From assembly GCA_965279135.1 (NCBI GenBank), contig OZ257133.1, positions 2,976,001 to 3,040,000 on the forward strand: a stretch of 64,000 nt of DNA. Reading direction: 5' to 3'. The position numbers and the translations under genes are program-made. The notes beneath the pieces were generated by a model. That model was given only the letters and a program-made list of their open reading frames with translations, did no database searches and was not told where the DNA came from. How positions within the stretch are numbered: position 1 is the first letter of the stretch; every line of letters starts with the position of its first letter. Positions 1 through 11,700 of the stretch are shown one piece after another. The stretch comes from Croceimicrobium sp965279135. Lineage in GTDB: Bacteria; Bacteroidota; Bacteroidia; Flavobacteriales; Schleiferiaceae.

Positions 1-199
1 GAACATTGCTGGAATACGATTCCAGATTGTTTAAAATCTTTAGGAAAGCTTTGTTGAGGAGAAATTCAGCGTCTTCTTTATTGCGCTCATAACGGAAACA
101 CACGGCCATCAAAATGCCATAGCACTGTTTATACAGGCTATACTGGGCTTTCCGCTCTCCGCGGATACAGCCATCCAGCAATTGTTGGTCGATGTTCAT
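1..199 (-). CDS. ECF-type RNA polymerase sigma factor, N-terminal part (runs off the window)
   Basis: Only the first 66 codons are inside the window, read leftward from an ATG at 199 to base 1. The peptide begins MNIDQQLLDGCIRGERKAQY and continues with a run typical of sigma-70 region 2 in extracytoplasmic-function sigma factors (helical, with the pattern CYGILMAVCFRYERNKEDAE, then an LLNKAFLKILNNL helix). Proteins of this family direct RNA polymerase core to a small set of promoters, usually under an anti-sigma factor. Region 4 and any anti-sigma gene would lie beyond the left edge, so specificity cannot be judged. Family assignment is by motif recognition from a short fragment. Confidence 0.72.
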   Translation of the reverse strand, partial: MNIDQQLLDGCIRGERKAQYSLYKQCYGILMAVCFRYERNKEDAEFLLNKAFLKILNNLESYSSNV

Positions 200-294
200 A
201 AGCTAGCTTCTTCCGCTAATTTATCGAAAAGGATTCCTTATTCGAATTAGCTTCGGGAAAACAATACGATTCTGCTAGCCAATTAGTTGGGTTA

Positions 295-1218
295 TCAATT
301 CAATTTCATGTCGAAATTGGTCAGATTGATGAATTTCATGATCCTTTCATGCAAATCACCCCGCTGTAATCCGATCAGTTTTCGGGTTCCAAATTCCTCT
401 ACGCAATAGGAAGCCAAAGCCGAACCGTAAATAATTGCCTGCTTCATTGTTTCAAAAGAAACATCATCACTGTTGCAGATATGACCAATAAAACCACCGG
501 CAAAAGTGTCTCCCGCACCAGTAGGGTCAAATACTTCTTCTAGTGGCAAGGCTGGCGCGTAGAAAATCTCACTGCCATGGAACAACAGCGCACCGTGCTC
601 GCCCTTTTTGATGATGAGATATTTCGGGCCCATTTCGAAAATGCGTTGAGCGGCCTTTACCAGTGAGTATTCTCCACTCAGCTGACGAGCCTCTTCATCG
701 TTAATCGTTAATAAATCGACCTCCTTAAGCACCTCAACCAATCCCGGCATAGCGACATCCATCCAAAAGTTCATCGTATCCATGATCACTAACTTAGGAC
801 GCTTATCCATTTGGCTTAGGACTTTCATCTGAACCTCAGGCGTGAGGTTACCAAGCATTAGATACTCTGCTTGTCGAGCCTTTTCGGGTAGAACGGGATC
901 AAAGTTCTCGAGGACATTTAATTCGGTAATCAAACTGTCCCGAGAGTTCATATCGTTATGATATTCACCTTTCCAAAAGAAGGTTTTACCTCCCTCTACT
1001 CTTTTTACTCCATCGGTGTCAATTCCCTTGGAGCGCATTAGCTCTAGTTTCGCCTCCGGGAAATCATCTCCGATCACCGAAACAATAGAAATATCCTTGA
1101 ATAAGCTTGCAGCTGATAATGAAGCGTAAGTGGCTGATCCACCGATGATTTTTCCCGATTCGCCAAAGGGGGTAATTAATTCGTCGAAAGCGACTGTTCC
1201 TACGATTGTTAGGCTCAT
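295..1218 (-). CDS. PfkB-family carbohydrate kinase
   Basis: A 307-residue cytoplasmic kinase of the ribokinase/PfkB fold, which phosphorylates a sugar or nucleoside hydroxyl with ATP. The N-terminal glycine-rich PfkB signature (IIGGSATYASLSAA, about residues 24-37) and the C-terminal signature DPTGAGDTFAGGFIG are both intact; the catalytic base should be Asp237 in GAGD, with the preceding glycines forming the anion hole. Length is normal for the family. The start is an ATG at 1218. The substrate cannot be told from sequence alone. It faces away from tRNA-Asn and lies 95 bp upstream of the sigma-factor fragment on the same strand, so the two could be cotranscribed, but nothing proves it. Confidence 0.88.
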   Translation of the reverse strand: MSLTIVGTVAFDELITPFGESGKIIGGSATYASLSAASLFKDISIVSVIGDDFPEAKLELMRSKGIDTDGVKRVEGGKTFFWKGEYHNDMNSRDSLITELNVLENFDPVLPEKARQAEYLMLGNLTPEVQMKVLSQMDKRPKLVIMDTMNFWMDVAMPGLVEVLKEVDLLTINDEEARQLSGEYSLVKAAQRIFEMGPKYLIIKKGEHGALLFHGSEIFYAPALPLEEVFDPTGAGDTFAGGFIGHICNSDDVSFETMKQAIIYGSALASYCVEEFGTRKLIGLQRGDLHERIMKFINLTNFDMKLN

Positions 1219-1308
1219 ATAAATGGGCTTAAAAATTTTGCTGCAAATATTGTGTAATTTGCCTGAAGGTGCTAATATTGCAGCCCTTTTATGAGGGAAT
1301 TCTCATAA

Positions 1309-1382
1309 GCTTCCTTAGCTCAGTTGGTTAGAGCATCTGACTGTTAATCAGAGGGTCCTTGGTTCGAGCCCAAGAGGGAGCG
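1309..1382 (+). tRNA. tRNA-Asn (GTT)
   Basis: A 74-nt cloverleaf can be folded by eye. The acceptor arm pairs GCTTCCT with AGGGAGC, including one G-T pair. The D-arm is GCTC/GAGC. The anticodon stem TCTGA/TCAGA holds the loop CTGTTAA with anticodon GTT at 1343-1345. The T-arm is CTTGG-TTCGAGC-CCAAG. CCA is not encoded. A rho-independent terminator follows at 1391-1420. Confidence 0.95.
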
Positions 1383-1390
1383 CAAAACAC

Positions 1391-1420
1391 AAACGCTGGC
1401 TTATTAGTCAGCGTTTTTTT
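1391..1420 (+). terminator. Intrinsic terminator of tRNA-Asn
   Basis: An 8-bp inverted repeat, AAACGCTG and CAGCGTTT, with a 10-nt loop runs directly into a T-run, 8 nt after the end of the tRNA. Confidence 0.8.
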
Positions 1421-1426
1421 ATGCCC

Positions 1427-1460
1427 AAAAAAAAGCCACCGCTGTAAAAGCGATGGCTTC
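1427..1460 (-). terminator. Intrinsic terminator of the giant adhesin-ompA unit
   Basis: Read leftward, AAGCCATCGCT and AGCGGTGGCTT form an imperfect stem with a short loop, followed by a run of eight T. It lies just past the stop codon of the OmpA-family gene and would end leftward transcription before tRNA-Asn. Confidence 0.75.
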
Positions 1461-1483
1461 CCCTGAGAAGTATAACACTTCTT

Positions 1484-2740
1484 CTAACGTACTTCTACGC
1501 GCCGGGCAAGGAATTGGTCTTTTAAATCCATTTCCTGACCCTGCACAATCCTTAATTGACTGGCATTTAGTTTCAGTTCTTCCGTGAGGAAATCCATAAC
1601 CGCCTTAGCTCTTTGTTCCCTGAGCTCGGCATTGTATTCCGGAGTTCCAACTTTATCGGTATAGGCGCTGATTACAAGTGGCTCATTGAGCCCTGCTAAA
1701 TTCTTCAGCAATTCCTCTTTAGAGGCTGTGCTAAGTTCAGCGGAATCAAAAGCAAAGAAAACAACCGCTTTGGGAGCCATGGTAGATTTATCCGGACCTT
1801 TCTCCAGATCAGCAATCTTCTGTTCCAAAATCTTATCCGCTTGAGCCAGGGCCTGATCCCTTTTCTCATTATCATCCTTCAACTCGTTCAATTGATCTTC
1901 ACTACGACGAGAGCTCGCCTCTAAATTGCTCACCCTACCCTCCAATTCATTAACTCTGGCCTTGGTACGTGCCAAATCATAATAGGGAGCTTCATAGTAG
2001 TTACCTGCGTACATGGCTGGGATATCCTTGTTACCAAAGGTGTAAGCCAGTCCTATCCCGACATTGAGATAAGGGTCCCATCCGGTGGCATAGTCGAATC
2101 CATCAAAACCATCATTGCGCACAATGTTATAGGCAGCGTCCAATTCTATCCGCCAGGATGGAGCCAACTCATACATAATGCCTCCACTTACGTAGAAACC
2201 ATTGTAGCTATCGTCAATTGATCCATTAGCTGAATTGTCTGATGCCAGAAAACGCTCCGCATCAAAGGAACCGAACATGGTACCTACACCATTATAGAAA
2301 TTCCATTTGCTATTGGTATGGTTAGGATCAAGATTACTCCAGATTAAACTTGCTCCTAAACGGAACTCATTAATGCTATTGGAATAATACTCTGTTTCTG
2401 TGGCTCCTGTTAAACCGCCAAATCGGTAGGCTGCCTGCAGGCCAAAGAATGGCGTAAACTGCTTTTCCAGATAAGCCTCAAAACCAAGGTCAAAGGAGGT
2501 GTTCTCACCATTTAAACCCCGTGGATCTACCGCAAGGTTACCATCGTACAAGGTAGACTCCAGGTCATACAACCAGGCTCCCCTTACACCAATACTCCAT
2601 CCGCGAAGTTTGGAAGATTCGATAATGTTCGTCTCCTCGCTTTCCGCTTCCGACCCATCTTGGGCCGAAAGGGAAAAGCTGAAAAGGAATAAAGTGATAA
2701 TCGCTATGCTAAATCTCTTGTTATTCATTTTTACACGCAT
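1484..2740 (-). CDS. OmpA-family outer membrane protein
   Basis: A 418-residue protein with a signal peptide (hydrophobic core IAIITLFLFSF, likely cut after SLSA), an N-terminal domain rich in aromatic beta strands to about residue 235 resembling an outer-membrane barrel, a coiled-coil-like charged stretch (about 255-315), and an OmpA C-terminal domain from about 320. The last has FFAFDSAEL, the AYTDKVGTPEYN loop and the LREQRAKAV helix, which in this family holds peptidoglycan; the end ARRVEVR replaces the usual NRRVE. It should link outer membrane to cell wall. The ATG at 2740 is 9 bp after the stop codon of the giant secreted protein, so the two are almost surely one transcript; an in-frame ATG at 2728 is an alternative start. 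The close linkage suggests a role in holding or exporting the giant protein, which is inference. Confidence 0.9.
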   Translation of the reverse strand: MRVKMNNKRFSIAIITLFLFSFSLSAQDGSEAESEETNIIESSKLRGWSIGVRGAWLYDLESTLYDGNLAVDPRGLNGENTSFDLGFEAYLEKQFTPFFGLQAAYRFGGLTGATETEYYSNSINEFRLGASLIWSNLDPNHTNSKWNFYNGVGTMFGSFDAERFLASDNSANGSIDDSYNGFYVSGGIMYELAPSWRIELDAAYNIVRNDGFDGFDYATGWDPYLNVGIGLAYTFGNKDIPAMYAGNYYEAPYYDLARTKARVNELEGRVSNLEASSRRSEDQLNELKDDNEKRDQALAQADKILEQKIADLEKGPDKSTMAPKAVVFFAFDSAELSTASKEELLKNLAGLNEPLVISAYTDKVGTPEYNAELREQRAKAVMDFLTEELKLNASQLRIVQGQEMDLKDQFLARRVEVR

Positions 2741-2749
2741 TGGAGTTTC

Positions 2750-5700
2750 TTATTTCATGAGCATTTTACGGACCGCAACTTGATCTGCTGTGCGGATATA
2801 CAGGAAGTAATTCGCCGTTGGCAAATGCCCGACATCGACCTGTACTTTACCGGAGTGATCCGTTTGAGTGGTTTGTTCATAGACCTTACGGCCGTCAAGA
2901 CTAAAGAGGCTAATGTCTAACTGCTCTATGCCTTCTACATTTAGTTCAATATTGAATTTACCACTGTTCGGGTTAGGATAAACCTCAACCTGACGTAGAT
3001 CAAGATCAGCTAATCCGATTCCACCTCCGCTAGTTCCCACTACGAAACCTGCAGAGTAACTGAAACATCCAACTGTGTTGCTTACCTCTACCTGATAGTT
3101 ACCACTTACGGTATAGGTATAGTTCTGAGCATTAGCACCAGCTATTATTACACCATCGCGATACCATTGATAGCTGTTGTAAACTCCTGTTTGAAGAGTG
3201 GTACTACCAACCTTGGTGATTACCGGAGTTACCGGTTTCGGCAACACAGTAATTGTGATGCTACCGGAAACGCTACATGACATGGAATCAGTAAATACAT
3301 AAGTCAATAGATGGCGCCCTGTACCTGCTGCTGCCGGATCGAAGGTCGTTCCATTATTAACCACACCGTTTCCAGACCATACTATATTCTGACCAAGAGT
3401 GATGTTAACCGCAGGATCATTAACACAAGCTTCAATTAAGCTTGGTAATTGTGGTTGACCTTGGGGTACAACTACAATGGTGAAGCTTGTAGTACTTACG
3501 TTTCCAGCTGGATCACTTATCTCAAAGGTGTTGGTCGTGGCTCCCGGTGGGAATACACTACCACTTGGTAAACCGGCCGTCTGACGTACAAGTAATAAGC
3601 CCGTACAATTGTCGGTGCCACTTGGAGTAGCAAAAGTGTAAATCTGGCCGCACTGACCTACTGTGTCGCTAGGCGGTACAGTAGTAAACACTGGTGCTTC
3701 CTGATCTTCAACTGTTATATCAAATGAAGCGGTGCTGGTGTTACCTGCTGCATCGGTAGCCGTAAAGGTTACTGTAGTAGTCCCTAATGGGAAGGTAGCT
3801 CCGCTGCTATGAGACCCGGAAATGGTAGCTCCGGTACAGTTATCACTAACCGTTGGTAGGGTAAACGTAACTACCGCATCACATGATCCTGCATCATTGC
3901 CCACAGTTATGTTAGATGGCACATTGCTAATAGTAGGTGCTACAACATCCGTAACTGTGATATCAAAGCTTACGGTGCGGTTATTACCCGCAGCATCAGT
4001 AGCTGTAACAGTAACAGTGGTTGTTCCAAGTGGGAATGTACCACCGGAGCTATGACTTGAAGTATAGCTTACACCGCTACAATTGTCAGTGGCAGTTGGA
4101 TTATTCCAGGTAACAACCGCATCACAAGAACCGGCATTTGGAGTAATATTAATTCCACTTACACCTGAAGTAAATACTGGTGCAATCGTATCTAATACTG
4201 TTACTGTGAAACTACTTGTTCCGGTATTGCCACTTGGATCGGTAACAGTTAGATTAACCGTGGTTACACCGGTATTAAAGAAGCTTCCGCTAGAAACGCT
4301 GGAAGCAGTGCTACTCACACTACAGTTATCATTACCCGTAATCGTAGGCCAGCTAACGGTGTTTCCGCAAGAGCCTGCTGTACTATATGCCGTGATATTA
4401 GCTGGTGTGTTACTTACAGTTGGACTAATAGTATCCACCACGGTAACTATTGCCCCTCCGTTTGCGCTATTACCACTGTTGTCGGTAACGGTTAGGGTAA
4501 CCAGGTTTTGACCCACATTGCTGCAATCAAAACTGGTGATGTTAAGACTAAGCGTCGATACGGTACAGTTATCCGTTGAACCGTTATCAATATCCGTAGT
4601 GCTAATGGTCGCAGAACCACTGGCATCAAGATAAACAGTATGGGATTGAGTAACAACGGTTGGTGCTATGTTATCCTGAACGGTTACCGTAGAAGTTGCG
4701 GTACTTGAGTTACCATTTACATCGGTTACGGTTAGGGTAACAGTATTCGCACCAAGGTCTGCACAAGCAAAGGTAGATGGGCTCACGCTCATGCTCGCAA
4801 TTCCGCACGCATCCGAGCTTCCAGTTGCAATATTAGAGGCGACGATACTTGCTGATCCGGTAGCATCCAGGCTCACTACAATGTTCTGAGCTACTGCATT
4901 TGGACTAACAGTATCTATAACCGTTACTGTCGCACTGCTACTAGAGCTGTTACCAGATCCATCGGTCGCAGTGAGAATTACAGTGTTTGGTCCAACATCT
5001 CCACAAGTGAAGTTCGTTTTACTCAAGCTGTAGGTACTGATTCCACAGTTATCCGTGGATCCATTGTTTATTGCTCCACTGCTGATTGCAACCACTCCAT
5101 TTGCATCTAAATAGGCATTGATGTTTTGAGTTGCCATCACAGGAGAAACCGTATCTACAACTGTAACAATTGCGGTTGTGCTGCTACTATTCCCGGATCC
5201 GTCTGTTACAGTTAAAGTAACAGTATTGATTCCAAGGTCAGAGCATCCAAATACAGACTGGCTTAAGCCAAGAGAAGCGACGCTACAGTTATCAGAAGAA
5301 CCATTATCTACATCCGTCGAGGTGATCGTTGCCCCCCCGTTCGCGTCAAGGTAAATCATAATGTTCTGTGCCGATGCACTTGGTGCAATGTTATCCACCA
5401 CCGTAACGGTCGCAGTGCCTGAGGCACTATTCCCGTTGTTATCCGTAGCGGTGAGACTTACCGTATTTGAACCAAGGTCTGCGCAAGTGAAGCTAGTTTG
5501 ACTTAACCCTAGACTCGCTATACCGCAAGCATCAGAACTTCCATTATCGATGTCTGAGGTGCTGATACTACCATTTCCGCTGGCATCTAGCATCACGGTA
5601 ATGTTCTGAGTAAGAACCGTAGGACTAATGGTATCCATAACGGTAACAACTGCAGTAGCGCTGCTGCTATTAGAAGAACCATCCGTAGCGGTAAGAGTAA

Positions 5701-8700
5701 TGGTGTTCATCCCAACATCGCTACAGGTGAAACTACTGGTGCTGAGACTTAAGCCCCCAATGGAACAGTTATCTGAACTGCCATTATCCACCATTCCAGA
5801 ACTTATTGATGCATTTCCGCTCGCATCTAAATACACGGTAATATTCTGCGTACTCACATTGGGCGAGATGGTATCAAGAACTGTAACTGTAGCCGCTGAA
5901 TTCGCACTATTACCGCTGGCATCTGTTACGGTTAACACTACCGTATTATTACCTAAGTCGCTGCAAGAATAGCTAGCCTTATTAAGGCTGTATGTACTAA
6001 TTGCACAGTTATCACTACTACCGTTATCCACATCTGTAGTAGATAGCGTGGCGTTTCCACTAGCATCAAGATAGATGGTGGTGTTCTGAGCCACTGCTGT
6101 TGGAGCACGGTTATCTTGAACAGTAACTGTAGCCGTTGTGGTAGAACTGTTTCCGTTATTGTCAGTAACAGTAAGGGTAACTGTATTAGAACCAAGGTTT
6201 GTACAATCGAAGCTAGAAGGACTCACACTTAAACTAGCTACACCACAAGCATCGCTGCTGCCATCATTAATGTCTGATGAAGTTATGCTTGCGTTTCCTG
6301 AAGCATCGAGGGATACAGTTGCATTTTTAGCGCTCGCTGTTGGCGAAACGGTATCCATAACCGTTACCGTAACATTGGTGCTATGGCTATTACCGGATGC
6401 GTCTGTAACAGTTAGGCTAACCGTATTTGCACCGACATTGCTGCAATTGAAGCTGCTTATGTCAATACTACTTCCGCTTAATCCGCAATTATCAGTACTT
6501 CCCGCTTCCACATCGTTAGCGCTGATGCTGGCGGTGCCGTTTGCATCGAGATAAACCGTGATGTTATTACCCATGGCAACTGGGTTGATGAGGTCCTGAA
6601 CCGTTACAATTACGGCGCTAGAATTGATGTTGCCACTGGCATCACGTGCGAAAAGGGTAACACTGTTGGATCCAAGATGAGAACAGTCAAAGCTTTCTTG
6701 CGAAATCCATAAGCTATCTATCCCGCAATTATCACTGCTTCCATTGTTCACCATGGCCGGGGTTAAGCTGGCATTACCTGTAGCATCAAGGCTAAGAATA
6801 ACCGGTTGAGTTTGAACCATCGGCGCAATGTTATCCTCAACCGTAACGGTAGCTGTACGACTGGTGCTGTTTCCGTGTACATCCGTTGCAGTTAGAGTAA
6901 CAGAATTCGTCCCCAGGTCATTGCAATTGAAGCTGGTCTTTGTTGCAGTATAGAACAACTGATTGCTGCAATTGTCTGAACTAGCACTATCCAACTGATT
7001 AGGTGAAATACTAGCCGCTCCCGTTGCTCCTAATTGAACAGTAATGTTTCGGGTGATTACCGTTGGGCTAATCGTATCTAATACAGTGATTAAGAAATCA
7101 GTGCTGTCCTGATTACCATCAGCATCGGTAACGATCAGGTATTCCTGATTTAAACCTTCATCACCACAATCATAAACTGATTTACTTAGACTTAGCGTGA
7201 AACCACAGTTATCGCTTGAGCCATTATCAACCGAAGAAGGCGCAACCGTTACACTACCGCTTCCATCCAGGTAAACGGTTAAGTCTCTGGAGTTAGAAAC
7301 TGGAGTAATGGTATCACGTACTTCAATAACTGCGGTATTGCTTGCTGAATTTCCATTTACATCTGTAACCGTTAATACCACCGTGTTATTCCCAAGATTG
7401 CTACAATCGAAGTTGGTAATATCCAAGGAGTAGCTTGCTATTCCGCAGGCATCAGTACTGCCACTATTCACCATACTGGTATTAATGGAGGTTTGTCCAT
7501 TAGCATCCAGATACATGATGAGAGACTGGGTATTTACCACCGGTGAGATAGTATCTACAACCGTAACGGTAGCCGTTGCAGAGTTTGAGGCTGATCCACC
7601 TGTTGCTTGCGCCGTTACAGTAACGGTATTGGCTCCAACGTTCGAGCAGTCAAAATCATACTTATCTAGGAATACGGTATCAATTGAACAAGCATTTGAA
7701 GTTCCACTACTCACATCAATTACATCGATCGTTACGTTTCCGCTTGCATCGAGGTAGGCTGTATGGGACTTGGTAGAGATTGTTGGACTAATTGTATCCA
7801 CAACTGTAACAACAAATGTGGTGTTAGTCTGATTACCCGATTGATCGGTAATAGTAAATCCGATGGTGTTCGGTCCTAGATCACTACATCCGTAGCTAGT
7901 CTGACTCACTGTGCTGCTCACAATTGAACAATTATCACTACTGCCATTATCCGCATCATTTGCCGTAATTGAAGCCTGACCATTTCCATCCAGGTAAATG
8001 GTTAGATCTTGAGTTACAGCAATAGGAGAAACAGTATCAAGCACCGTAATTGATGCCGTGCAAGTACTTGAGTTACCGGCTTGATCAGTAACAGTTAAGG
8101 TTACCGTATTCGCTCCTAAATCTGAACAAGTGAAATTGCTCTTGTCTAGTGCTAAGGAAGCAATAGAGCAATTATCGCTCGAACCATTATCCACATCTCC
8201 TGTAGTAATGCTCGCATTACCTGATGCATCTAGGTAAATGCTTAGGTTTTGACAAACTGCAGTTGGCGAAATGGTATCTACTACTGTTATTGTCGAAGTA
8301 CAAGTAGATTGATTTCCGGCTTGATCCGTTACAGTTAATGTTACGGTATTTGCACCTTCATCCGCACAGGTGAAAGTCGCCTTGTCAATATCAATATTGG
8401 CAACCGTACAATTGTCTAAAGATCCATTATCGACATCATTAGCCGTGATTGTGGCTTTTCCCGCGCCATCCAGATAGATGGTCAAGTTCTGGCAAACCGC
8501 AGTAGGTGCCGTAGTATCTAGCACAGTTACAGTAGCGGTGGCGGTGCTATTATTGCCGGCCTGATCAGTTACTGTAAGCGTTACCGTGTTCGAACCTTCA
8601 TCTGAACAGCTAAAGCTATTTGGGCTTACACTCAAACTAGCAACGCTACAATTATCGGATGATCCATTATCTACATCTGCGCCGGTGATAGTTGCCGAGC

Positions 8701-11700
8701 CAGCTCCATCCAAATAAACGGTGATATTCTGACTTACAGCGGTTGGTGATACTGTATCAAGCACGGTAATAGTTGCAACACAGGTGCTGCTATTTCCACT
8801 CTGATCGGTTACCGTCAGCGTAACAGTGTTAGCACCCTCATCCGCACAGGTGAAGCTGCTCTTATCTAAACCTAGAGAAGCAACACTGCAATTATCAGAT
8901 GAGCCGTTATCCACATCTCCGGTAGTAATGCTAGCATTTCCGGAAGCATCAAGGTAAACCGTCAGGTTTTGACAAGATGCCGTTGGAGATACAGTATCCT
9001 CAACCGTTACAACAGCCGTACATGTAGACTGATTTCCAGTTTGGTCCGTAACGGTTAATGTGACTGTATTGGTACCTAGATCTGCACAAGTAAAGCTACT
9101 TTGATCAATACTTAAAGAGCTTATTGAGCAGTTATCGCTAGAGCCTCCATCTACATCAGAATCGGTAATACTTACCTGCCCGGTGCCATCCAAATAGGCG
9201 GTGATATTCTGGCAAACCGCCGTTGGTGATACTGTATCTACTACTGTGATAGTAGCTGTACTAGTACTTTGATTTCCATTAACATCGGTAACTGTGAGGG
9301 TAACACTATTGGTCCCTTCATCTGCACACCCAAACAAGGAGTTGTTAATAGCTAAACTGGCAATTCCGCACGCGTCGGAAGACCCATTATCAACATCTGC
9401 TGCCGTAATTGAAACTGTCCCTGATGCATTCAGGTAAACAGTTAGGTTTTGACTAATGGCATTCGGCGCAATAGTATCAACCACAATAATGGTTTCCTGC
9501 TCGGTGTCGATACATCCATTTGCATCGGTAACGGTAACTGTGTAAGTGCCGGTTCCTAAGCCTGTAATGGTCGGAGTAGTGGCACCCGTATTCCACATGT
9601 AACTATATGGAGGTGTTCCACCCGATCCTGATGCTGTTAACTGACCATCCATCGCCGCAGCGCAGGTAGCATTAAGATCATTAACGATCGCGGCAACTAC
9701 AATGGTAGGTTCGCTCACATTAACAGTATCGTTAATTGTTTGACCCAGAGCATCAGTAATGGTAACCACATATTGACCTGCTCCCAGACCAGTAACTGTG
9801 TCGTTACCGCTGCTTCCGGCATTAGCGTCCCAGGCGAAGCTATATGGACTTAATCCATTTACGCCTTGAGCAACTATCTCACCGTCAGTAGCTCCATTAC
9901 AGCTTACGTCTTGTCCATTGAAGGTTGAGCTCACAAAAGCGTTTGAACTTAAGGTCTGACCGATAAAGAAATTGTCTACTGCTAATCCATCACTGGAATA
10001 AGGGAAATCATCATTCTGACCGATTCGAACCTGGAAGGTGCTGCTAAAGCTTTGTCCATTAGAACTAAGTTCGCTATCAATATCAATAAATGGAGTGCTT
10101 GACCATGAATTATGTACAAGCTGCCAATCATAAACCTGAATCCATGCGTCAGTGTTACTACCACGGATCCAAATCTTATCATCTGCGTCATTCTCGTCTC
10201 CGGATTCATCCAGATCCATAGACATAATGATATCCGTAGCCGCAGTGTAATTGGTCATATCCAGCGTAAGAATCGCAAAATTGCTCGCATCTCCATTCGG
10301 ATTATCAAAGAGGATGGCTCCGGTTCCACCATTGGTGGTTAAAGCATCGTTACCGAAACGGATTCGTCCATTAGTCGCTCCTGATGTTTCATAGGTCCAA
10401 ACCGCATTGGGTCCACAGTTCAGATTTCCATTGCCCTGTAGCGTAGTGTCTTGAACGTTTTCAAAATCCTCAAAATAAGGAAGGGTAACGGCCATTGGCG
10501 GATCACATAGAGTGCTAAAGCTTGATACTAAGCTCCAAACACTGGTGTCGCCCGGTGAACAAATGGAACGTACATACCAGTCGATGGCATCATTAGAACT
10601 CAATCTTCCGCTTAAATCAACTGGTTTGGAATTCACAATAGTGTCAAAGGCAGTACCTACTGTAAATCCAGGATCTCCGGCGCTAATTTGCCAGGATGTT
10701 GCAGGAACCGGCGAATTCTCAGTCCAATCTAAAATGGCACCATTAGAGGTGATATTGGTAACGCTAAGGTTAGTTGGTTGCCAACAAGTTGGTATGGTTT
10801 CGTATAAGAAATCATCTATGTAAATCTCAGAAAAGCCATCAGAATTATCATGTACCAGCACTATGTACTGATCGGTTCCATTATAGCCATTTGCGGCAGT
10901 AATCTGGATCGTGTACTCTGTGTAGGTAGTATTACCATTTAACTCAATAGTATCGATAATGGTTATGCCTGGAGTTCCCGCATCGGGATCCGTCATAGTA
11001 CCTACCCAAAGGTTGGCCAGGTCGAAAGTTGAAACCGCTTTTACCGAAAGCTTAATCCACTTATCACCCGCAGTTAGATCCGAGAACTGAGGGGTTATTA
11101 CCGCCACAGTATCATTACTAATATTTGAATTGTTATCAAGTTCCAAATGGTTCGGGCTTGATAATGGACCACTAAACGTTACGGTACGCGCTACTGGACC
11201 GCTGGTTCCCGTGCCCGATCCTACCAAATAGGTAGACCAACAACTGTTGATTTCCGGTGAAGTCTCTGCATCGAAATTCTGGGTGTATGGGGCGGTAAAG
11301 GCATTACAACGAGTGCGAATAGAAGCGGGACCTACATAAGTTGAGGTATCGCCAACCGCACAAAATGCCCGAATATATATGTCATATTCGGTATCAGGAG
11401 TTAGACCGGATAAGGTGTATGGATTTGTAGTGATGACCAAATCGGTTCCACTACCGGTGGCAAATCCCTTCGTTCCATATTCCAGAACCCAGGTTGTTGC
11501 GGTACCATTCTCAGTCCAGGAAAGATCAACACTAGTGTTTGTTAAACTAGAAGTGCTGAAGTTGCTTGGTGAAGGGCAGCTTACACATGAGGTTACGGTA
11601 AGTTCATCTATGGACATGTCACCCATAAAGCTTCCTACCGTATCATATTGGGTAAACTGAATGTAAATCACCGAACCTAAATAGCCTGTAAGATCAACAC

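Noticed and set aside
1257..1280. Promoter of tRNA-Asn from TTTG (1258-1261) and TAATATTG (1273-1280)
   Set aside because: The spacer would be only 11 nt and the -7 box has a mismatch, so I do not call it.
6632..6648. A CACGTG core (catcacgtgcgaaa) resembling a third parS site
   Set aside because: Only the central six bases match; the flanking arms required for ParB binding are absent, and it lies in coding sequence.
6024..8915. Exact DnaA-box sequences TTATCCACA at 6024-6032, 8187-8195 and 8907-8915, suggesting a replication origin
   Set aside because: They all fall at the same place in the repeat units, where the reverse complement encodes the conserved V-D-N of DVDNGSSD. Codon use explains them; there is no AT-rich unwinding region or other origin feature.
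4433..9475. Regularly spaced repeats that could be read as a CRISPR array
   Set aside because: Units are 240 bp, code in one frame and vary by codon; there are no short identical repeats with unique spacers and no cas genes.
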